Source of the DNA: Silvanigrella paludirubra
GTDB lineage: Bacteria; Bdellovibrionota_B; Oligoflexia; Silvanigrellales; Silvanigrellaceae
DNA: 64,000 nucleotides
Direction: 5' to 3'
NCBI RefSeq assembly: GCF_009208775.1
Contig: NZ_WFLM01000005.1
Span: 127,168 to 191,167, forward strand
The notes beneath the pieces were generated by a model. The model did not search any database. It saw only the letters and a list, made by a program, of their open reading frames with translations, and was not told the origin of the DNA. The translations under genes were made by a program, and so were the position numbers. Within the stretch, counting starts at the first letter, position 1. Each line of letters starts with the position of its first letter. Shown one piece after another: positions 1 through 9,691 of the stretch.

Positions 1-1
1 T

Positions 2-310
2 GACGATAGACTTGAACTCATTTATGATAATGGTAGTGATTTTTTAAAAAACCAAATTCCTAATAGCTACGATATGATTTTTGCAGATGCTTATCCTGGT
101 AAATATGAATTTTTAGATGAAACTTTGAACTTATTAAAACCAGGTGGAATTTATATTGTGGATGACATGCTTCCACAAGCAGATTGGCCTGAGGATCATT
201 TTCCATTAGCAAAAGGCGTATTAGATAGTTTAAAAAATTTAAAAAACGTTGTCTCAGTTGGTTTAAATTGGTCAAGCGGATTAATTATTATTGTACCTAA
301 AAGAAATTAA
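2..310 (+). CDS. Class I SAM-dependent (O-)methyltransferase, C-terminal part
   Basis: The reading frame is open from base 2 to the TAA at 308-310, so the gene begins upstream of the window and only about 102 residues are visible. The stretch FADAYPGKYEFLDETLNLL followed by KPGGIYIVDDML is the post-motif-II region of class I SAM methyltransferases of the O-methyltransferase/YrrM type: an acidic strand end, a helix, then the KPGG turn and a following strand ending in DD. The SAM-binding glycine loop lies outside the window. The gene ends 27 bases before a class V aminotransferase on the same strand, so it may be the first visible member of that operon. The substrate cannot be told. Confidence 0.75.
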   Translation, partial: DDRLELIYDNGSDFLKNQIPNSYDMIFADAYPGKYEFLDETLNLLKPGGIYIVDDMLPQADWPEDHFPLAKGVLDSLKNLKNVVSVGLNWSSGLIIIVPKRN

Positions 311-337
311 TTAATAAAAAATAATAAGAGGTTTTTT

Positions 338-1615
338 ATGAATTCTCTCAATAATAAAAAAATGAGCTTAAATGATCATGATGAAACTTGGAATATTTTT
401 AGAAATAATTATATTTTGGATCAAAAAATAATTCATTTTACATTAGCAATTCATGTGCCACATAGTTTATCATTAAATAAAGAAATAGATTATTATAGAA
501 AATTAATAGATACGAATCCAGATTTAATGAGAAGAGAAAGACATAAATACACCACAGAAACTCTCGAAGCTGCTGCTCGGTATTTAGGTACAGATAAAAG
601 CTTAATTGCTTTAACAGATAGCTCTACTATGAGCTTATCACTTATTTTAAATGGATTTGAATTTCAAAATGGAACAGAAATATTAACTACTGATAGTGAA
701 CATTATTCATTAGAAAAGCTTTGTGAAAGTTCTGCTAAAAAATATAATTTAACTTTAAAAAAAATAGACATTTCAAACATATTACATAATATTTCTAAGA
801 AACAAATAGTAAAAAGTATTGTTGATAATATTAATGATAAAACCTGTCTTATTGCTATTTCTTGGGTAAATTCAAAATATGGTATTAAATTTCCTTTAAA
901 AGAAATATCAAAAGAATTAAAAAAAATAAATTTTTCTCGTGAAGAAAATAAAAAAATTCTTTTGTGTGTAGATGGTGTTCATGGTTTTGGTATTGAAAAT
1001 TTAAATTCAATTCATGATCTGGGAGTCGACTTTTTTGCATCAGGATGCCATAAATGGTTATTTGGACCAAGAGGAACGGGATTATTATGGTGCAGTGAGA
1101 GGGGTTGGAAAAAATTAAATCCCATAATTCCTTCGTTTGAAAAAATTGCATGGGATCATTATTTAGAATGGGATAATAAAAAATATAATGAAGACGAATT
1201 AATCAAGTCGCGTATGTGTACACCGGGCGGTTTTAAAACTTTCGAATATTTTTGGGCACTAAAACATGCTTTTGAAACACATGAAAAAATTGGTAAAGAA
1301 AATATTCAAGAAAGAGTTCATTATTTTTCTCAAATTTGCAAAAACGAAATTAAAAAAATTCCCAATGCAATTTTATTAACACCTATTTCTTCTTCTCTAT
1401 CGTCAGGTTTTGTTTGTTTTAATATAAAAGGGATAAACCCTTCAGAAATTGTTACTAAAATGGGTGAGCATAATATCATAATCGGACAATCACCATACAA
1501 AGACTCTTGTCTCAGAATAACTCCTAGTATTTATAATACAGAAGAAGAAGTTTTATTTGCTTGTAATAAATTATTTGAAATTGTTAATGAGTTAAATCAT
1601 GAAGATAAAAAATGA
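338..1615 (+). CDS. Class V aminotransferase-fold PLP enzyme
   Basis: A 425-residue PLP-dependent enzyme of the class V aminotransferase family (isopenicillin N epimerase / cysteine desulfurase / EgtE-like). The PLP lysine is in SGCHKWLFGPRGTGLL, and the cofactor-binding aspartate is in CVDGVHGFGI. The C-terminal small domain ends with RITPSIYNTEEEV, typical of the family. The ATG at 338 follows AAGAGG with suitable spacing. Its last 17 bases overlap the next gene, so the two are probably translated together. Family members act as desulfurases, lyases, epimerases or transaminases; the sequence does not decide which. Association with FAD and ATP-grasp enzymes favours a role in making a modified amino acid or small peptide. 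Confidence 0.85.
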   Translation: MNSLNNKKMSLNDHDETWNIFRNNYILDQKIIHFTLAIHVPHSLSLNKEIDYYRKLIDTNPDLMRRERHKYTTETLEAAARYLGTDKSLIALTDSSTMSLSLILNGFEFQNGTEILTTDSEHYSLEKLCESSAKKYNLTLKKIDISNILHNISKKQIVKSIVDNINDKTCLIAISWVNSKYGIKFPLKEISKELKKINFSREENKKILLCVDGVHGFGIENLNSIHDLGVDFFASGCHKWLFGPRGTGLLWCSERGWKKLNPIIPSFEKIAWDHYLEWDNKKYNEDELIKSRMCTPGGFKTFEYFWALKHAFETHEKIGKENIQERVHYFSQICKNEIKKIPNAILLTPISSSLSSGFVCFNIKGINPSEIVTKMGEHNIIIGQSPYKDSCLRITPSIYNTEEEVLFACNKLFEIVNELNHEDKK

Positions 1616-3134
1616 TTATGATATAGTTGTTATTGGTGGTGGAGCTCAAGGTACCGCTTTTTTATCTTCTATTTATCATTTCGTAATGAAGCATAACATT
1701 TCACATTTTATAAAAATAGGTGTAATTGATAAAAAAGAAAATATGGGATGTGGTCAAGTTTACAATAATGATTATCCTTGGATAATCATGAATACCCCCA
1801 CCACAGATCTTTCCATTATGAAAAATGAACCATTTGATTTTTTTAAATGGGTCGAATCAAACAAAAATGAACTATCTTTATTAAATAATAATACAGAGTT
1901 TGTTCCAAGAAGTGTTTTTGGCCTTTATTTAAAAGAAAAATATTATTTTTTCCAAAAAGAATTGATAAAATATTCAATAATTGTAGAAGATATTTATGAT
2001 CAAGCTAATGATATATTATATCAGAATAATGAGAATAATATAACAATATCTTTAACATCAGGAAATTCAATAAAAACGAGTTATGTATTATTTGCTACAG
2101 GTCCAAATTCACCACAAGATCATTACAATTTAAAAGAATATAAAAATTATATTCACAATCCATTTCCTGCAATTAAAAATTTAGCTAACATACCAAATAA
2201 ATCAAATATTGCTATAATTGGATCTAATTTAACGGCAATAGATATTTCAATTACATTAAGTCATCTAGGGCATAGCGGTAAAATATTTATGACTTCAAGA
2301 AACGGAAAACTTCCTGAAGTTAAAGGAAAGTATTTAAAATCTTATACTCCAAAAAATGTTTTATATGAAAATTTTGAAAAATTATTTCATGATAAAGGAA
2401 CAGAATTAAATTTAATTGATTTAACAAGATTAATTCGTAAAGAATTAAAGAATCATGGATTCAATTGGAGAGACTATTTTTTTGATAAAAAATCAAAACC
2501 AGAATGTACTATTGATTTTGAACAAAGAGTGGAAGAAGCAAGAAATGGCCCAACTCCATTCAATATTATTTTAGGAATGATTCCAGAAATTGCTAAAACA
2601 TGGCGACTTGTATCAAGTGAACAAATTGAAATATTTATGTCAAATTTTTACAGAAATGTTCATCAAAAACATGGAGCTATTCCTTTAATAAATGCTGAAA
2701 AAATACTTTCACTTCTAAAAAATGAAAAGTTAATTCTGAAAGGAAATTTGAATCACATAAAATATAATAATAATAATTTTTATCTTAATTTTGAAAATTC
2801 AAATGAAAGTTTAATTTGTGATTATATTATAAATGCAACAGGTCCAAATCGATCAATATGTTCCAATGAATCAAAACCATTATTTTTAACTCCATGTGCT
2901 AATGGTTTTATTAAAGAAATTAAAATAGGTGGCACCATAATTGACACAAAAAGTGGTATGATATTGAGGAATGATGGAAAATTTGAAAACAGATTAAGAG
3001 CTATTGGTCATAATGCAGAAGGCTCTCATCCATTTATAAATAACTTTGCTTGGATTCTAGAATCTACAAGTGAAGTTGCATATTCACTTATTAATGAGGT
3101 TATTCATGGAAAAAAATACGGGGAATCAAGCTAA
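1599..3134 (+). CDS. FAD/NAD(P)-binding protein (NAD_binding_9 type)
   Basis: A 511-residue flavoprotein-like enzyme. The N-terminus YDIVVIGGGAQGTAFLSSIY is a Rossmann dinucleotide-binding motif (GxGxxG type). A second Rossmann-like segment, NIAIIGSNLTAIDISITLS, lies about residue 205, and ATGPNSPQDHY and NATGPNRS are ATG motifs of FAD/NAD(P) oxidoreductases. This arrangement fits the FAD-NAD(P)-binding family of PF13454, distantly related to ornithine/lysine N-monooxygenases. It starts inside the aminotransferase gene and its end overlaps the ATP-grasp gene, so the three form a tightly coupled operon. It could oxidise or N-hydroxylate the amine substrate of the cluster; this is inference. 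No signal peptide is seen, so it should be cytoplasmic. Confidence 0.75.
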   Translation: MKIKNDYDIVVIGGGAQGTAFLSSIYHFVMKHNISHFIKIGVIDKKENMGCGQVYNNDYPWIIMNTPTTDLSIMKNEPFDFFKWVESNKNELSLLNNNTEFVPRSVFGLYLKEKYYFFQKELIKYSIIVEDIYDQANDILYQNNENNITISLTSGNSIKTSYVLFATGPNSPQDHYNLKEYKNYIHNPFPAIKNLANIPNKSNIAIIGSNLTAIDISITLSHLGHSGKIFMTSRNGKLPEVKGKYLKSYTPKNVLYENFEKLFHDKGTELNLIDLTRLIRKELKNHGFNWRDYFFDKKSKPECTIDFEQRVEEARNGPTPFNIILGMIPEIAKTWRLVSSEQIEIFMSNFYRNVHQKHGAIPLINAEKILSLLKNEKLILKGNLNHIKYNNNNFYLNFENSNESLICDYIINATGPNRSICSNESKPLFLTPCANGFIKEIKIGGTIIDTKSGMILRNDGKFENRLRAIGHNAEGSHPFINNFAWILESTSEVAYSLINEVIHGKKYGESS

Positions 3135-4371
3135 TCCTATCTGTATTGTTGATGCCTATTCAACCGGTAAAAAATTAGCTCATGAATTTCTTAAATTTGA
3201 AAAAAAATGTGTTCATGTAAAAAGCTCACTTGCAAATGCAAACGATCACAAAAGAAACGAATTTTTAGATGAAATATTATTTGACGGTAATATCAAAAAA
3301 TTAGAAATTGATCTCATAAAATATAATCCATCCCATATTATTGCAGGCTCAGAAATGGGTGTTGAACTTGCTGATAAATTGGTTGAGATTTTTAAATTAA
3401 CAAATGCTTGTGACCCAAAGACTACATTATTAAGAAGAAATAAATATTTTATGCATGAAAGGCTTAAAGAATTATCCTTACCATGTGTTAAGCAATTTAA
3501 ATCAGATAATGAAAATGAAATCATAAAATGGGCGGAAAATTTAAACTCTTGGCCAGTTGTTATAAAGCCATTAAATAGTGCTGCAAGTGATGGAGTAACA
3601 ATTTGTGAAAATATATTAGATGTAAAAACAGCCTTTAACAGAATTTATAAACATGAGAATAAGTTAGGAATTAAAAATGAAGAAGTTCTTGCACAAGAGT
3701 TTTTAGATGGAACCCAATATTTTGTAAATACTGTTAGCTGGAATGGAAATCATTATATTTCAGAAATTTGGAAACAAAATAGAAGGCGCTTACATGGAAG
3801 AGCTTTTTTATTTGAAAGCATGTCACTTTGCCCAAGTAACGGAAATATAGAAAATGAATTAATAAAATATACAAAAGAGGTTTTAAACGCTTTAAATTTA
3901 ACTCATGGTGCTGCTCATAATGAAATTATGTGGACAGATAAAGGACCTGTCCTAATTGAATTAAATGCAAGATTAATGGGCGCATCAATCGATGATTCTG
4001 CTTTTATTGAGGCTCTAGGCTATACACAGGCACAATTATTAGCCCTTGCTTACATTCATCCTCAAAAATTTATAAATAAATATGTAAATCAAAATTATAA
4101 AATATTTAAAAATCTTTCAGAAGTTTCTTTTCTTTTTCATAAAGATGGAATTCTTAAAGATTTTCCCAAAAAAGAAATTATAGAAAACATGGAGTCTTTT
4201 TATAGTTTTAATGGATTAAGTGAAATCGAATCTATAGTTAAAAAAACAGAAGATACAATTGGTTTACCCGGATTTGTTTATTTATTACATGAAAGTGAAA
4301 AAATAATTGCAAACAATTTAAGTAAAATTATGGAATGGCAAAGAAATAACGAAATTTTTACAATTGAATAA
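3106..4371 (+). CDS. ATP-grasp carboxylate-amine ligase-like protein
   Basis: A 421-residue ATP-grasp protein. The start is placed at ATG 3106 because GAGG at 3096-3099 precedes it at good spacing; an earlier in-frame start at 3070 has no such site. The central part shows the ATP-grasp pattern: WPVVIKPLNSAASDGVTICEN (lysine plus glycine/serine-rich loop), EVLAQEFLDGTQYFVNTVSW, and the metal-binding GPVLIELNARLMGASIDDSA (E...N). Such enzymes activate a carboxylate as acyl phosphate and join it to an amine or thiol. The gene overlaps the flavoprotein gene by 29 bases and abuts the convergent gene at 4372 with no gap. Together with the aminotransferase-fold enzyme it suggests synthesis of an amide-linked metabolite. 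Confidence 0.8.
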   Translation: MEKNTGNQANPICIVDAYSTGKKLAHEFLKFEKKCVHVKSSLANANDHKRNEFLDEILFDGNIKKLEIDLIKYNPSHIIAGSEMGVELADKLVEIFKLTNACDPKTTLLRRNKYFMHERLKELSLPCVKQFKSDNENEIIKWAENLNSWPVVIKPLNSAASDGVTICENILDVKTAFNRIYKHENKLGIKNEEVLAQEFLDGTQYFVNTVSWNGNHYISEIWKQNRRRLHGRAFLFESMSLCPSNGNIENELIKYTKEVLNALNLTHGAAHNEIMWTDKGPVLIELNARLMGASIDDSAFIEALGYTQAQLLALAYIHPQKFINKYVNQNYKIFKNLSEVSFLFHKDGILKDFPKKEIIENMESFYSFNGLSEIESIVKKTEDTIGLPGFVYLLHESEKIIANNLSKIMEWQRNNEIFTIE

Positions 4372-5988
4372 TTATCTTAGTTTCATTTTCCAAACATAAA
4401 ATAATACGCCATTATGCTGTTCACCTAATGATGAAATTCGTTCTGAATTATATGCAAAAGACATTTTTTGATTTAAAACGATTACAAAAATATTATTTTC
4501 CGTAAAATACTTACATAATCTTTTAGTATAAATATTAGATACCGTACCATTTTTAACAGATTCATTATACAAAGTATCAAATAAAGGATCATTTGGTGCT
4601 TCATTCATATAATAAGAATCTTTTTTAAAAAATGAAAAGTTTTTATTTGGATCATTTGAAGAAAATCCAAATCCTGTCCACCACATTACATTTTGATCAT
4701 CTATTTTAAATTTTGGATAACTTAAATCTGTATCGTGGAATACCGTATGAATACCAACATCTTTTAATTGATTTATAATTTCTTGAATATAAGGCAATGA
4801 ATTGATATTTTTAATATTTGCCCAATAGGTATGAACATGAAAAATTTTATTTTTCCAAAGTTCATGAGGAACTTGATCTAATAGCATTTTTGCTTTTTCA
4901 ACATTTTGACTTTGAATTGGCATATCTGCACGGTACTCTCTCATTGAACTAAAAAGTGGGATCATTTGATCTTCAGGTGTAATCTCTTTATAATAAGCAG
5001 TATATGCAATTTTTTCTCGATCTAAAGCTAGAGAAATTGCTTCTCTAAATTTTTTATTAGCTCCTAATTTCGTTTTAAAATTAAATAAAAAACCTCCATT
5101 TGAATATATGCTTGGAAAAATAATTCTCCTATCCGTTCCTGATTTTCCTCTTCCAGAATCACCTAATAATATTTTTATATCTCCTTCATCTTTATTACTA
5201 AAAATAAATCGTATGTATTTAGGAATATTTTCCGATTTTTTAAATCTCTTTAAAACAAACTCATATTTTTCCCAGTTAACATAATCTACTTTATATTTAC
5301 CAAATCCAATGGGATATCTTTTCCAATTTGTATAACTAGAATCAAACTCTTCAATAGGTACAATTGGAATACGTCCAATTGCTATTTTATCAAAGAAAAA
5401 TTTATTTTTTCTTTTTAATTTAAAGACAATATTATAATTATCTACAACTTCAATCCCCTTTACTAACCCAGTCGGATAATTATATGAATTAATTTTTTTA
5501 AGTAAAATATTTTCATTTGATAGGTCTTCAATACCAATAATATCATCAATTATAGAAGCAACTACGATATTTTTATTTTTTTGAATAATACTTCTTATTA
5601 AAGAAAATTCAATATCGTAAGCAGTAACTTCACGGCCATTATGAAATAAAATATCGCTTTTTAATGTTGCGTGACATATATTACCTTCGCAATAGTAATT
5701 TTCTAAAAGTGTATTTTGTTTTAAATTGCCTTCAAATGAATTTTCATCTTTTAAAATTAAACAACCATGAACAGAGGCAGAAAACGTTTCAATGACATGC
5801 GAAACAGCTCTCGAAGTATCCCAAGGAACTTGTGGTATTTCAGATAAATTAATTGTTATTGTTTCATCTGATGGAAAAATGACTGAGTTTCTATTTAGAC
5901 TTTTAACTTTATTAAATAATGCAAATATAACAATTGGAATTATGATTGCTAAAATCAATTTTTTTATTTCATTTTTTTTAAATTTCAT
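4372..5988 (-). CDS. Peptide/oligopeptide-type ABC solute-binding protein (SBP family 5)
   Basis: A 538-residue solute-binding protein of the family-5 (DppA/OppA) type. It has the signature HNGREVTAYDIEFSLIRSI near its N-terminal third and the domain-closing part with FREAISLALDREKIA. The N-terminus from ATG 5988 is MKFKKNEIKKLILAIIIPIV, a positively charged run followed by a hydrophobic segment: an uncleaved anchor or signal peptide. A TTG at 6067-6069 would add 27 residues but has no ribosome site. No permease or ATPase gene lies beside it, so it is an orphan binding protein. It converges on the ATP-grasp operon with zero spacing. It could bring in a peptide used by, or respond to the product of, the neighbouring cluster; this is a guess from position. 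Confidence 0.8.
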   Translation of the reverse strand: MKFKKNEIKKLILAIIIPIVIFALFNKVKSLNRNSVIFPSDETITINLSEIPQVPWDTSRAVSHVIETFSASVHGCLILKDENSFEGNLKQNTLLENYYCEGNICHATLKSDILFHNGREVTAYDIEFSLIRSIIQKNKNIVVASIIDDIIGIEDLSNENILLKKINSYNYPTGLVKGIEVVDNYNIVFKLKRKNKFFFDKIAIGRIPIVPIEEFDSSYTNWKRYPIGFGKYKVDYVNWEKYEFVLKRFKKSENIPKYIRFIFSNKDEGDIKILLGDSGRGKSGTDRRIIFPSIYSNGGFLFNFKTKLGANKKFREAISLALDREKIAYTAYYKEITPEDQMIPLFSSMREYRADMPIQSQNVEKAKMLLDQVPHELWKNKIFHVHTYWANIKNINSLPYIQEIINQLKDVGIHTVFHDTDLSYPKFKIDDQNVMWWTGFGFSSNDPNKNFSFFKKDSYYMNEAPNDPLFDTLYNESVKNGTVSNIYTKRLCKYFTENNIFVIVLNQKMSFAYNSERISSLGEQHNGVLFYVWKMKLR

Positions 5989-6320
5989 ATTTGAAATTCC
6001 AATACAACTAATAAAATAATAATAAATATTACTTTTAACTAATAAAATTTTTTTATTAAGTCTATACAATTAGTACTAATTTTTTAAATAAAATAAATTA
6101 CTTCTTTTATGTATTGAATTCAAATATAACAATTTTTTTAAACAGATTTATTAAATAAAACTATTTAAAAACCTATATAAAAAAAATGAGTGTAAGCAAT
6201 AACCTTGATGTCCCAATAATCCAAATTCATTATATTTTTTTAATAAATATTGTCAATATTTTAATTTATAAATTATATTTTAAATATATATGAATAAATT
6301 CAATATTAATAAAGTTATTT
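5989..6320. other. AT-rich intergenic stretch, nothing identified
   Basis: About 330 bases of very AT-rich sequence lie between the start of the solute-binding protein gene and the end of the FAD oxidoreductase gene, both on the minus strand. No convincing open frame, RNA gene, strong terminator hairpin or promoter pair was found. It presumably holds the promoter of the solute-binding protein. Confidence 0.4.
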
Positions 6321-7517
6321 TTAATTATTTACAAACTTTGTAAAAAGCCTTCTTGGATGAAGTCTTGAATGAAGCTCAAGGCTCTTCTCATTTAAAATAA
6401 GCTCACATATAATAGATGCAGCCCATGATCCTGAAGATAATCCAGTAGCTAACCATCCTGTATTTCCAAGAATACGACCTAATTTTCCATATTCACCTAA
6501 AAGGGGAAGTTCATCACAAGGATAACAATCTACTAAAATTTTTTTTGAAATTAATTCTACAGATTTATTAATAAAAATATTATGATTTGGAATTAGATTT
6601 GCAATTAAGTTAAAAACAATTTCTCTATGATATTTTTCTATATTTTGAAAAACCTTATTATCCAATTCTTTTTTTGTTAGATCAAAACCTGCACCAGCAC
6701 CTGGTAATAAAAAACGAGGGCCCGATAGTTTTATTTTTATTTTATCTTTTTGATTAAATACAGAAGCACAAATATGACCGTTTGACGCTCTTAAATTAAT
6801 AGGTTTAAACTGAGAATTTTCAGGATTATCTAGCTCATACTCAAATAAAGAATCACTCATAGGAATTAATATGGATTGAAATTTAGGCATAATCTTAGCA
6901 ATATTCAATGAACTTCCTAATACAACAATTTCGCTTTCAATAATGCTGTTATTTTTTAATTCTAAGATACATTTAGATTGCCTCTCTTCTAATTTTATAA
7001 CATCATAAGGAATTAAAGTAACATTATTTTTAGCTAAAGATTTTATTATATTTTCTTGAAAAAGTTTGCTATTAAGACAAATCAAAGAACTTTTATCTTC
7101 TTTAAAAACACTTGCATTTTCAGTTTTTTTAAGACCAAAACCTAAATTAAAAGCATCAACTAATTCTTCTACCTCAAAATCTTTAGCTCCAATGCGAAAA
7201 CAATCAGCTTCAAGCCAATTATTTTGATCTTCAATTAAAGGCAGTAATGTTTCTTTAAAGTAATTTAGTCCTTTTATACAAAATTCATGGAGGTATAAGG
7301 CAACCTCATGACCATGAGCAACTTCTGCGCGTGTAGGTGGATCATTTAAAGAAGGCCAGCAAGTATTTAAAGTTTGTAAAAAGGACTCCATTGGAGAGGT
7401 ATTTTCGGAATAAACAACAGCTACATTCATTCCTTTTTGTTTTAATAATAAAGCACTAAAGCAAGAAAATGCTCCAGCACCAACTATAATAACATCAAAA
7501 AACTGATTATTAGTCAT
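6321..7517 (-). CDS. FAD-dependent amino-acid-oxidase-fold oxidoreductase (DAO family)
   Basis: A 398-residue flavoprotein. Its N-terminus DVIIVGAGAFSCFSALLLKQ holds the GxGxxx Rossmann motif for FAD (with FSC where the second glycine region is usual), followed by an acidic/polar strand end VVY. The C-terminal part, GRILGNTGWLATGLSSGSW, resembles the FAD-closing GxxxxGxxxG segment of D-amino-acid-oxidase-fold enzymes. AGGAAAA precedes ATG 7517. It lies 47 bases upstream-to-downstream from prmA on the same strand, so the two may be co-transcribed, although no functional link is evident. It may oxidise an amine or amino acid; the substrate is unknown. Confidence 0.7.
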   Translation of the reverse strand: MTNNQFFDVIIVGAGAFSCFSALLLKQKGMNVAVVYSENTSPMESFLQTLNTCWPSLNDPPTRAEVAHGHEVALYLHEFCIKGLNYFKETLLPLIEDQNNWLEADCFRIGAKDFEVEELVDAFNLGFGLKKTENASVFKEDKSSLICLNSKLFQENIIKSLAKNNVTLIPYDVIKLEERQSKCILELKNNSIIESEIVVLGSSLNIAKIMPKFQSILIPMSDSLFEYELDNPENSQFKPINLRASNGHICASVFNQKDKIKIKLSGPRFLLPGAGAGFDLTKKELDNKVFQNIEKYHREIVFNLIANLIPNHNIFINKSVELISKKILVDCYPCDELPLLGEYGKLGRILGNTGWLATGLSSGSWAASIICELILNEKSLELHSRLHPRRLFTKFVNN

Positions 7518-7564
7518 TTTTTTTCCTAAATTCGATTTTAAATAAAGGAACTTAAAAAATTATT

Positions 7565-8494
7565 TTATAGTTTCTCATATACTAAGGAACACCAATCTCC
7601 CATTATTTTACTTAAAACAAAGCGAACATTTTTATTTTGCATAAATTCTTTAAATTCATCTATTTCTATGGATAAAATACCTGATAAAATAATAATACCA
7701 TTCTTTTTTGCATGATCACATATAGAAGGTACCACAGATTTTAAAGGTTTACTCTCAATATTGGCAAGAATCATTCCAAAATTTTTATCTTCAATTTGTT
7801 CTATTGGGATATTGATAAATTTAATTTGAGGAGTCCCATTTACTTCAGCATTTTCATAAGCAATTCGCATACAATCTGGATCGAGGTCATTCCCAAGAAC
7901 ATGGACTGCTCCTAGTTTTTTTGCGGCAATAGCTAAAATTCCGCTCCCTGTCCCTACATCTAATACACTTTCTGGCATTTTATAATTAAGCATGACTTCA
8001 AGACAAAGACGAGTTGTTTCGTGTTGACCTGTGCCAAAAGCCATTCCAGGATTAATCACAATTTTATGCAATTGATTAAACTCATTTATATTTTCCCAAG
8101 GAGGCAAAATAGCGATCTGATCTGTAATTAAGATTGGTTTAAAAGAAGCTTTCCAACTTTCTTTCCAGTTTTGATCAGCAATTTCTCTTATAATAAAGGT
8201 TTTTTCATTATATTTAAAGTTTATCGCTTTAAAAACATGTTCCAATGAACTTTTTACGGACTCTAAGTATTCTTTATCTTCGCTATATATAATTGCAGGA
8301 ATGTCATTTGCAAGTTCAGAATAAAAATCGGGCTTAGGCATTTGAGGGTTATATTCTGCAGGAATGTCGCAATCTAGAGAACCTAGAACAAAATCGTGTA
8401 TCCCTAATTCACCAAGAATAGAAGCAAGAAGATCTTTGTTTTCTTCTGCAATAAAAATTCCAAGCTCATAACAGATTACTTTATTTTCAGTCAT
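7565..8494 (-). CDS. prmA: Ribosomal protein L11 methyltransferase
   Basis: PrmA methylates lysines and the N-terminus of ribosomal protein uL11 using SAM in the cytoplasm. The C-terminal domain shows the SAM loop ESVLDVGTGSGILAIAAKKL, the acidic strand end VLGNDLDPD, and FGMILANIESKPL (catalytic-region motif). Upstream are GMAFGTGQHETTRLCLE, diagnostic for PrmA, and an N-terminal L11-recognition domain of about 110 residues. The start is set at ATG 8494 (309 residues) because GGGAG sits directly upstream of it; the in-frame ATG at 8512 contains that site downstream of itself. Total length is close to the family norm. Confidence 0.93.
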   Translation of the reverse strand: MTENKVICYELGIFIAEENKDLLASILGELGIHDFVLGSLDCDIPAEYNPQMPKPDFYSELANDIPAIIYSEDKEYLESVKSSLEHVFKAINFKYNEKTFIIREIADQNWKESWKASFKPILITDQIAILPPWENINEFNQLHKIVINPGMAFGTGQHETTRLCLEVMLNYKMPESVLDVGTGSGILAIAAKKLGAVHVLGNDLDPDCMRIAYENAEVNGTPQIKFINIPIEQIEDKNFGMILANIESKPLKSVVPSICDHAKKNGIIILSGILSIEIDEFKEFMQNKNVRFVLSKIMGDWCSLVYEKL

Positions 8495-8665
8495 AAAGGA
8501 CTCCCTTTCCATAGCATTTCATATAACAAATTCATAAACTTATAAGTCTCATTCGTACTATGTCATATTTTAATATATTTATGATATAGCTAAATAAGAA
8601 GACGATTTTATTTCATCTTCTTTTGTAACCTAATCAGCCTTATCCTTTTTTTATGGAGAAAAAAA

Positions 8666-9676
8666 GTGTTTTCCGGTAATCTTATTGAAAATACAAAACA
8701 TTCTGAAAGTAAATTTGAAAGAGTGATAATCGGAGCTGGTGCCTTAGGACTTTTTTTAGCAGATCGTATTTTACTAGAATATAGAAACTCTAAATTACAT
8801 ATTATTTCAAATTCTATTTATAATTTACCTATCTATATTGAAAAAGAAAATCAAAAATCTCATTTACAAATATTTCCAAAGTTTTTTTTAACTCATAATT
8901 TAGATAACATTTATCCAAATTTTACTGAAAATAATATTGTAATTTATATCTGTATACCTCCACAATCCATAAATTTAATTTTTGAATATATTAGAAAAAT
9001 CTTAATTCAATGTATTTCCGTTGAAAATGTTTATTTAGTTTTTTTAAACAATGGAATTATTCACATTGATCATTTAAATAAATTAAAAAAAATCTTAAAT
9101 AAAAATTTAAAATTATTTATGCTAAGAGCAATTGTTCTTGGTGGTTTTAAAAGAAATATATTAGAAGACAAAATTGAAATTAAAAACACTTCAGGAAGAG
9201 AAGTATATTATGGATTTTATAATAACCAAATACAAAATAATTTAAATGAAATTTTACCTTCATACTATTTTCATTGGAATTACACTGATAAAATTTTTAT
9301 AATTGAAAAGTCAAAATTTCTCATTAATTTTATATTAGGTTTGTATATAGGAAAAAGACTTTTAAATAATTTGGAAATTTATAATATTGTACCTAAAGAT
9401 TATTTAAAATTAATATTCAAAAATTATTGTAAATTGTTTTCACAAAATTTAATTTCTCCTCGTTTTTTGGAACGGTACTTTAATAAAACGATCAAAATTA
9501 GTTCTTTAAATATAAATAGTTTATCGTATGCATGGTATCAAGGCAACACTAAACCGATTGAGTATTTTGTTGCAAACATGAAAGAAATGGCTTATTCATC
9601 AAATAATATGGAGGTTCAAGAATTTTTTGCAAATTTAATAAACCAACAATTTAAAGCTCGGAAAGAAACTTATTAA
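8666..9676 (+). CDS. Ketopantoate reductase (ApbA/PanE)-like protein
   Basis: A 336-residue protein starting at GTG 8666, chosen because GGAG (8655-8658) is seven bases upstream. The N-terminal FERVIIGAGALGLFLADRIL is a Rossmann motif matching PanE (GAGALG). Further on, NNIVIYICIPPQSINLIF and NVYLVFLNNGIIHIDHL follow the PanE pattern in which a hydrophobic strand is succeeded by a LQNG-like turn (here LNNG). The rest is rich in Ile, Asn and Lys and diverges from typical ketopantoate reductases, so the substrate may differ. It precedes the rhomboid gene by 15 bases and may share its transcript. Reduction of a 2-keto acid with NADPH is the family activity; the assignment to pantothenate synthesis is not secure. 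Confidence 0.55.
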   Translation: MFSGNLIENTKHSESKFERVIIGAGALGLFLADRILLEYRNSKLHIISNSIYNLPIYIEKENQKSHLQIFPKFFLTHNLDNIYPNFTENNIVIYICIPPQSINLIFEYIRKILIQCISVENVYLVFLNNGIIHIDHLNKLKKILNKNLKLFMLRAIVLGGFKRNILEDKIEIKNTSGREVYYGFYNNQIQNNLNEILPSYYFHWNYTDKIFIIEKSKFLINFILGLYIGKRLLNNLEIYNIVPKDYLKLIFKNYCKLFSQNLISPRFLERYFNKTIKISSLNINSLSYAWYQGNTKPIEYFVANMKEMAYSSNNMEVQEFFANLINQQFKARKETY

Positions 9677-9691
9677 TTCGAAAGATATTAT

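Noticed and set aside
8590-8635. Possible hairpin AAGAAGA/TCTTCTT upstream of the PanE-like gene
   Set aside because: The stem is short, purely purine/pyrimidine and without a T tract or link to a gene end; likely chance.
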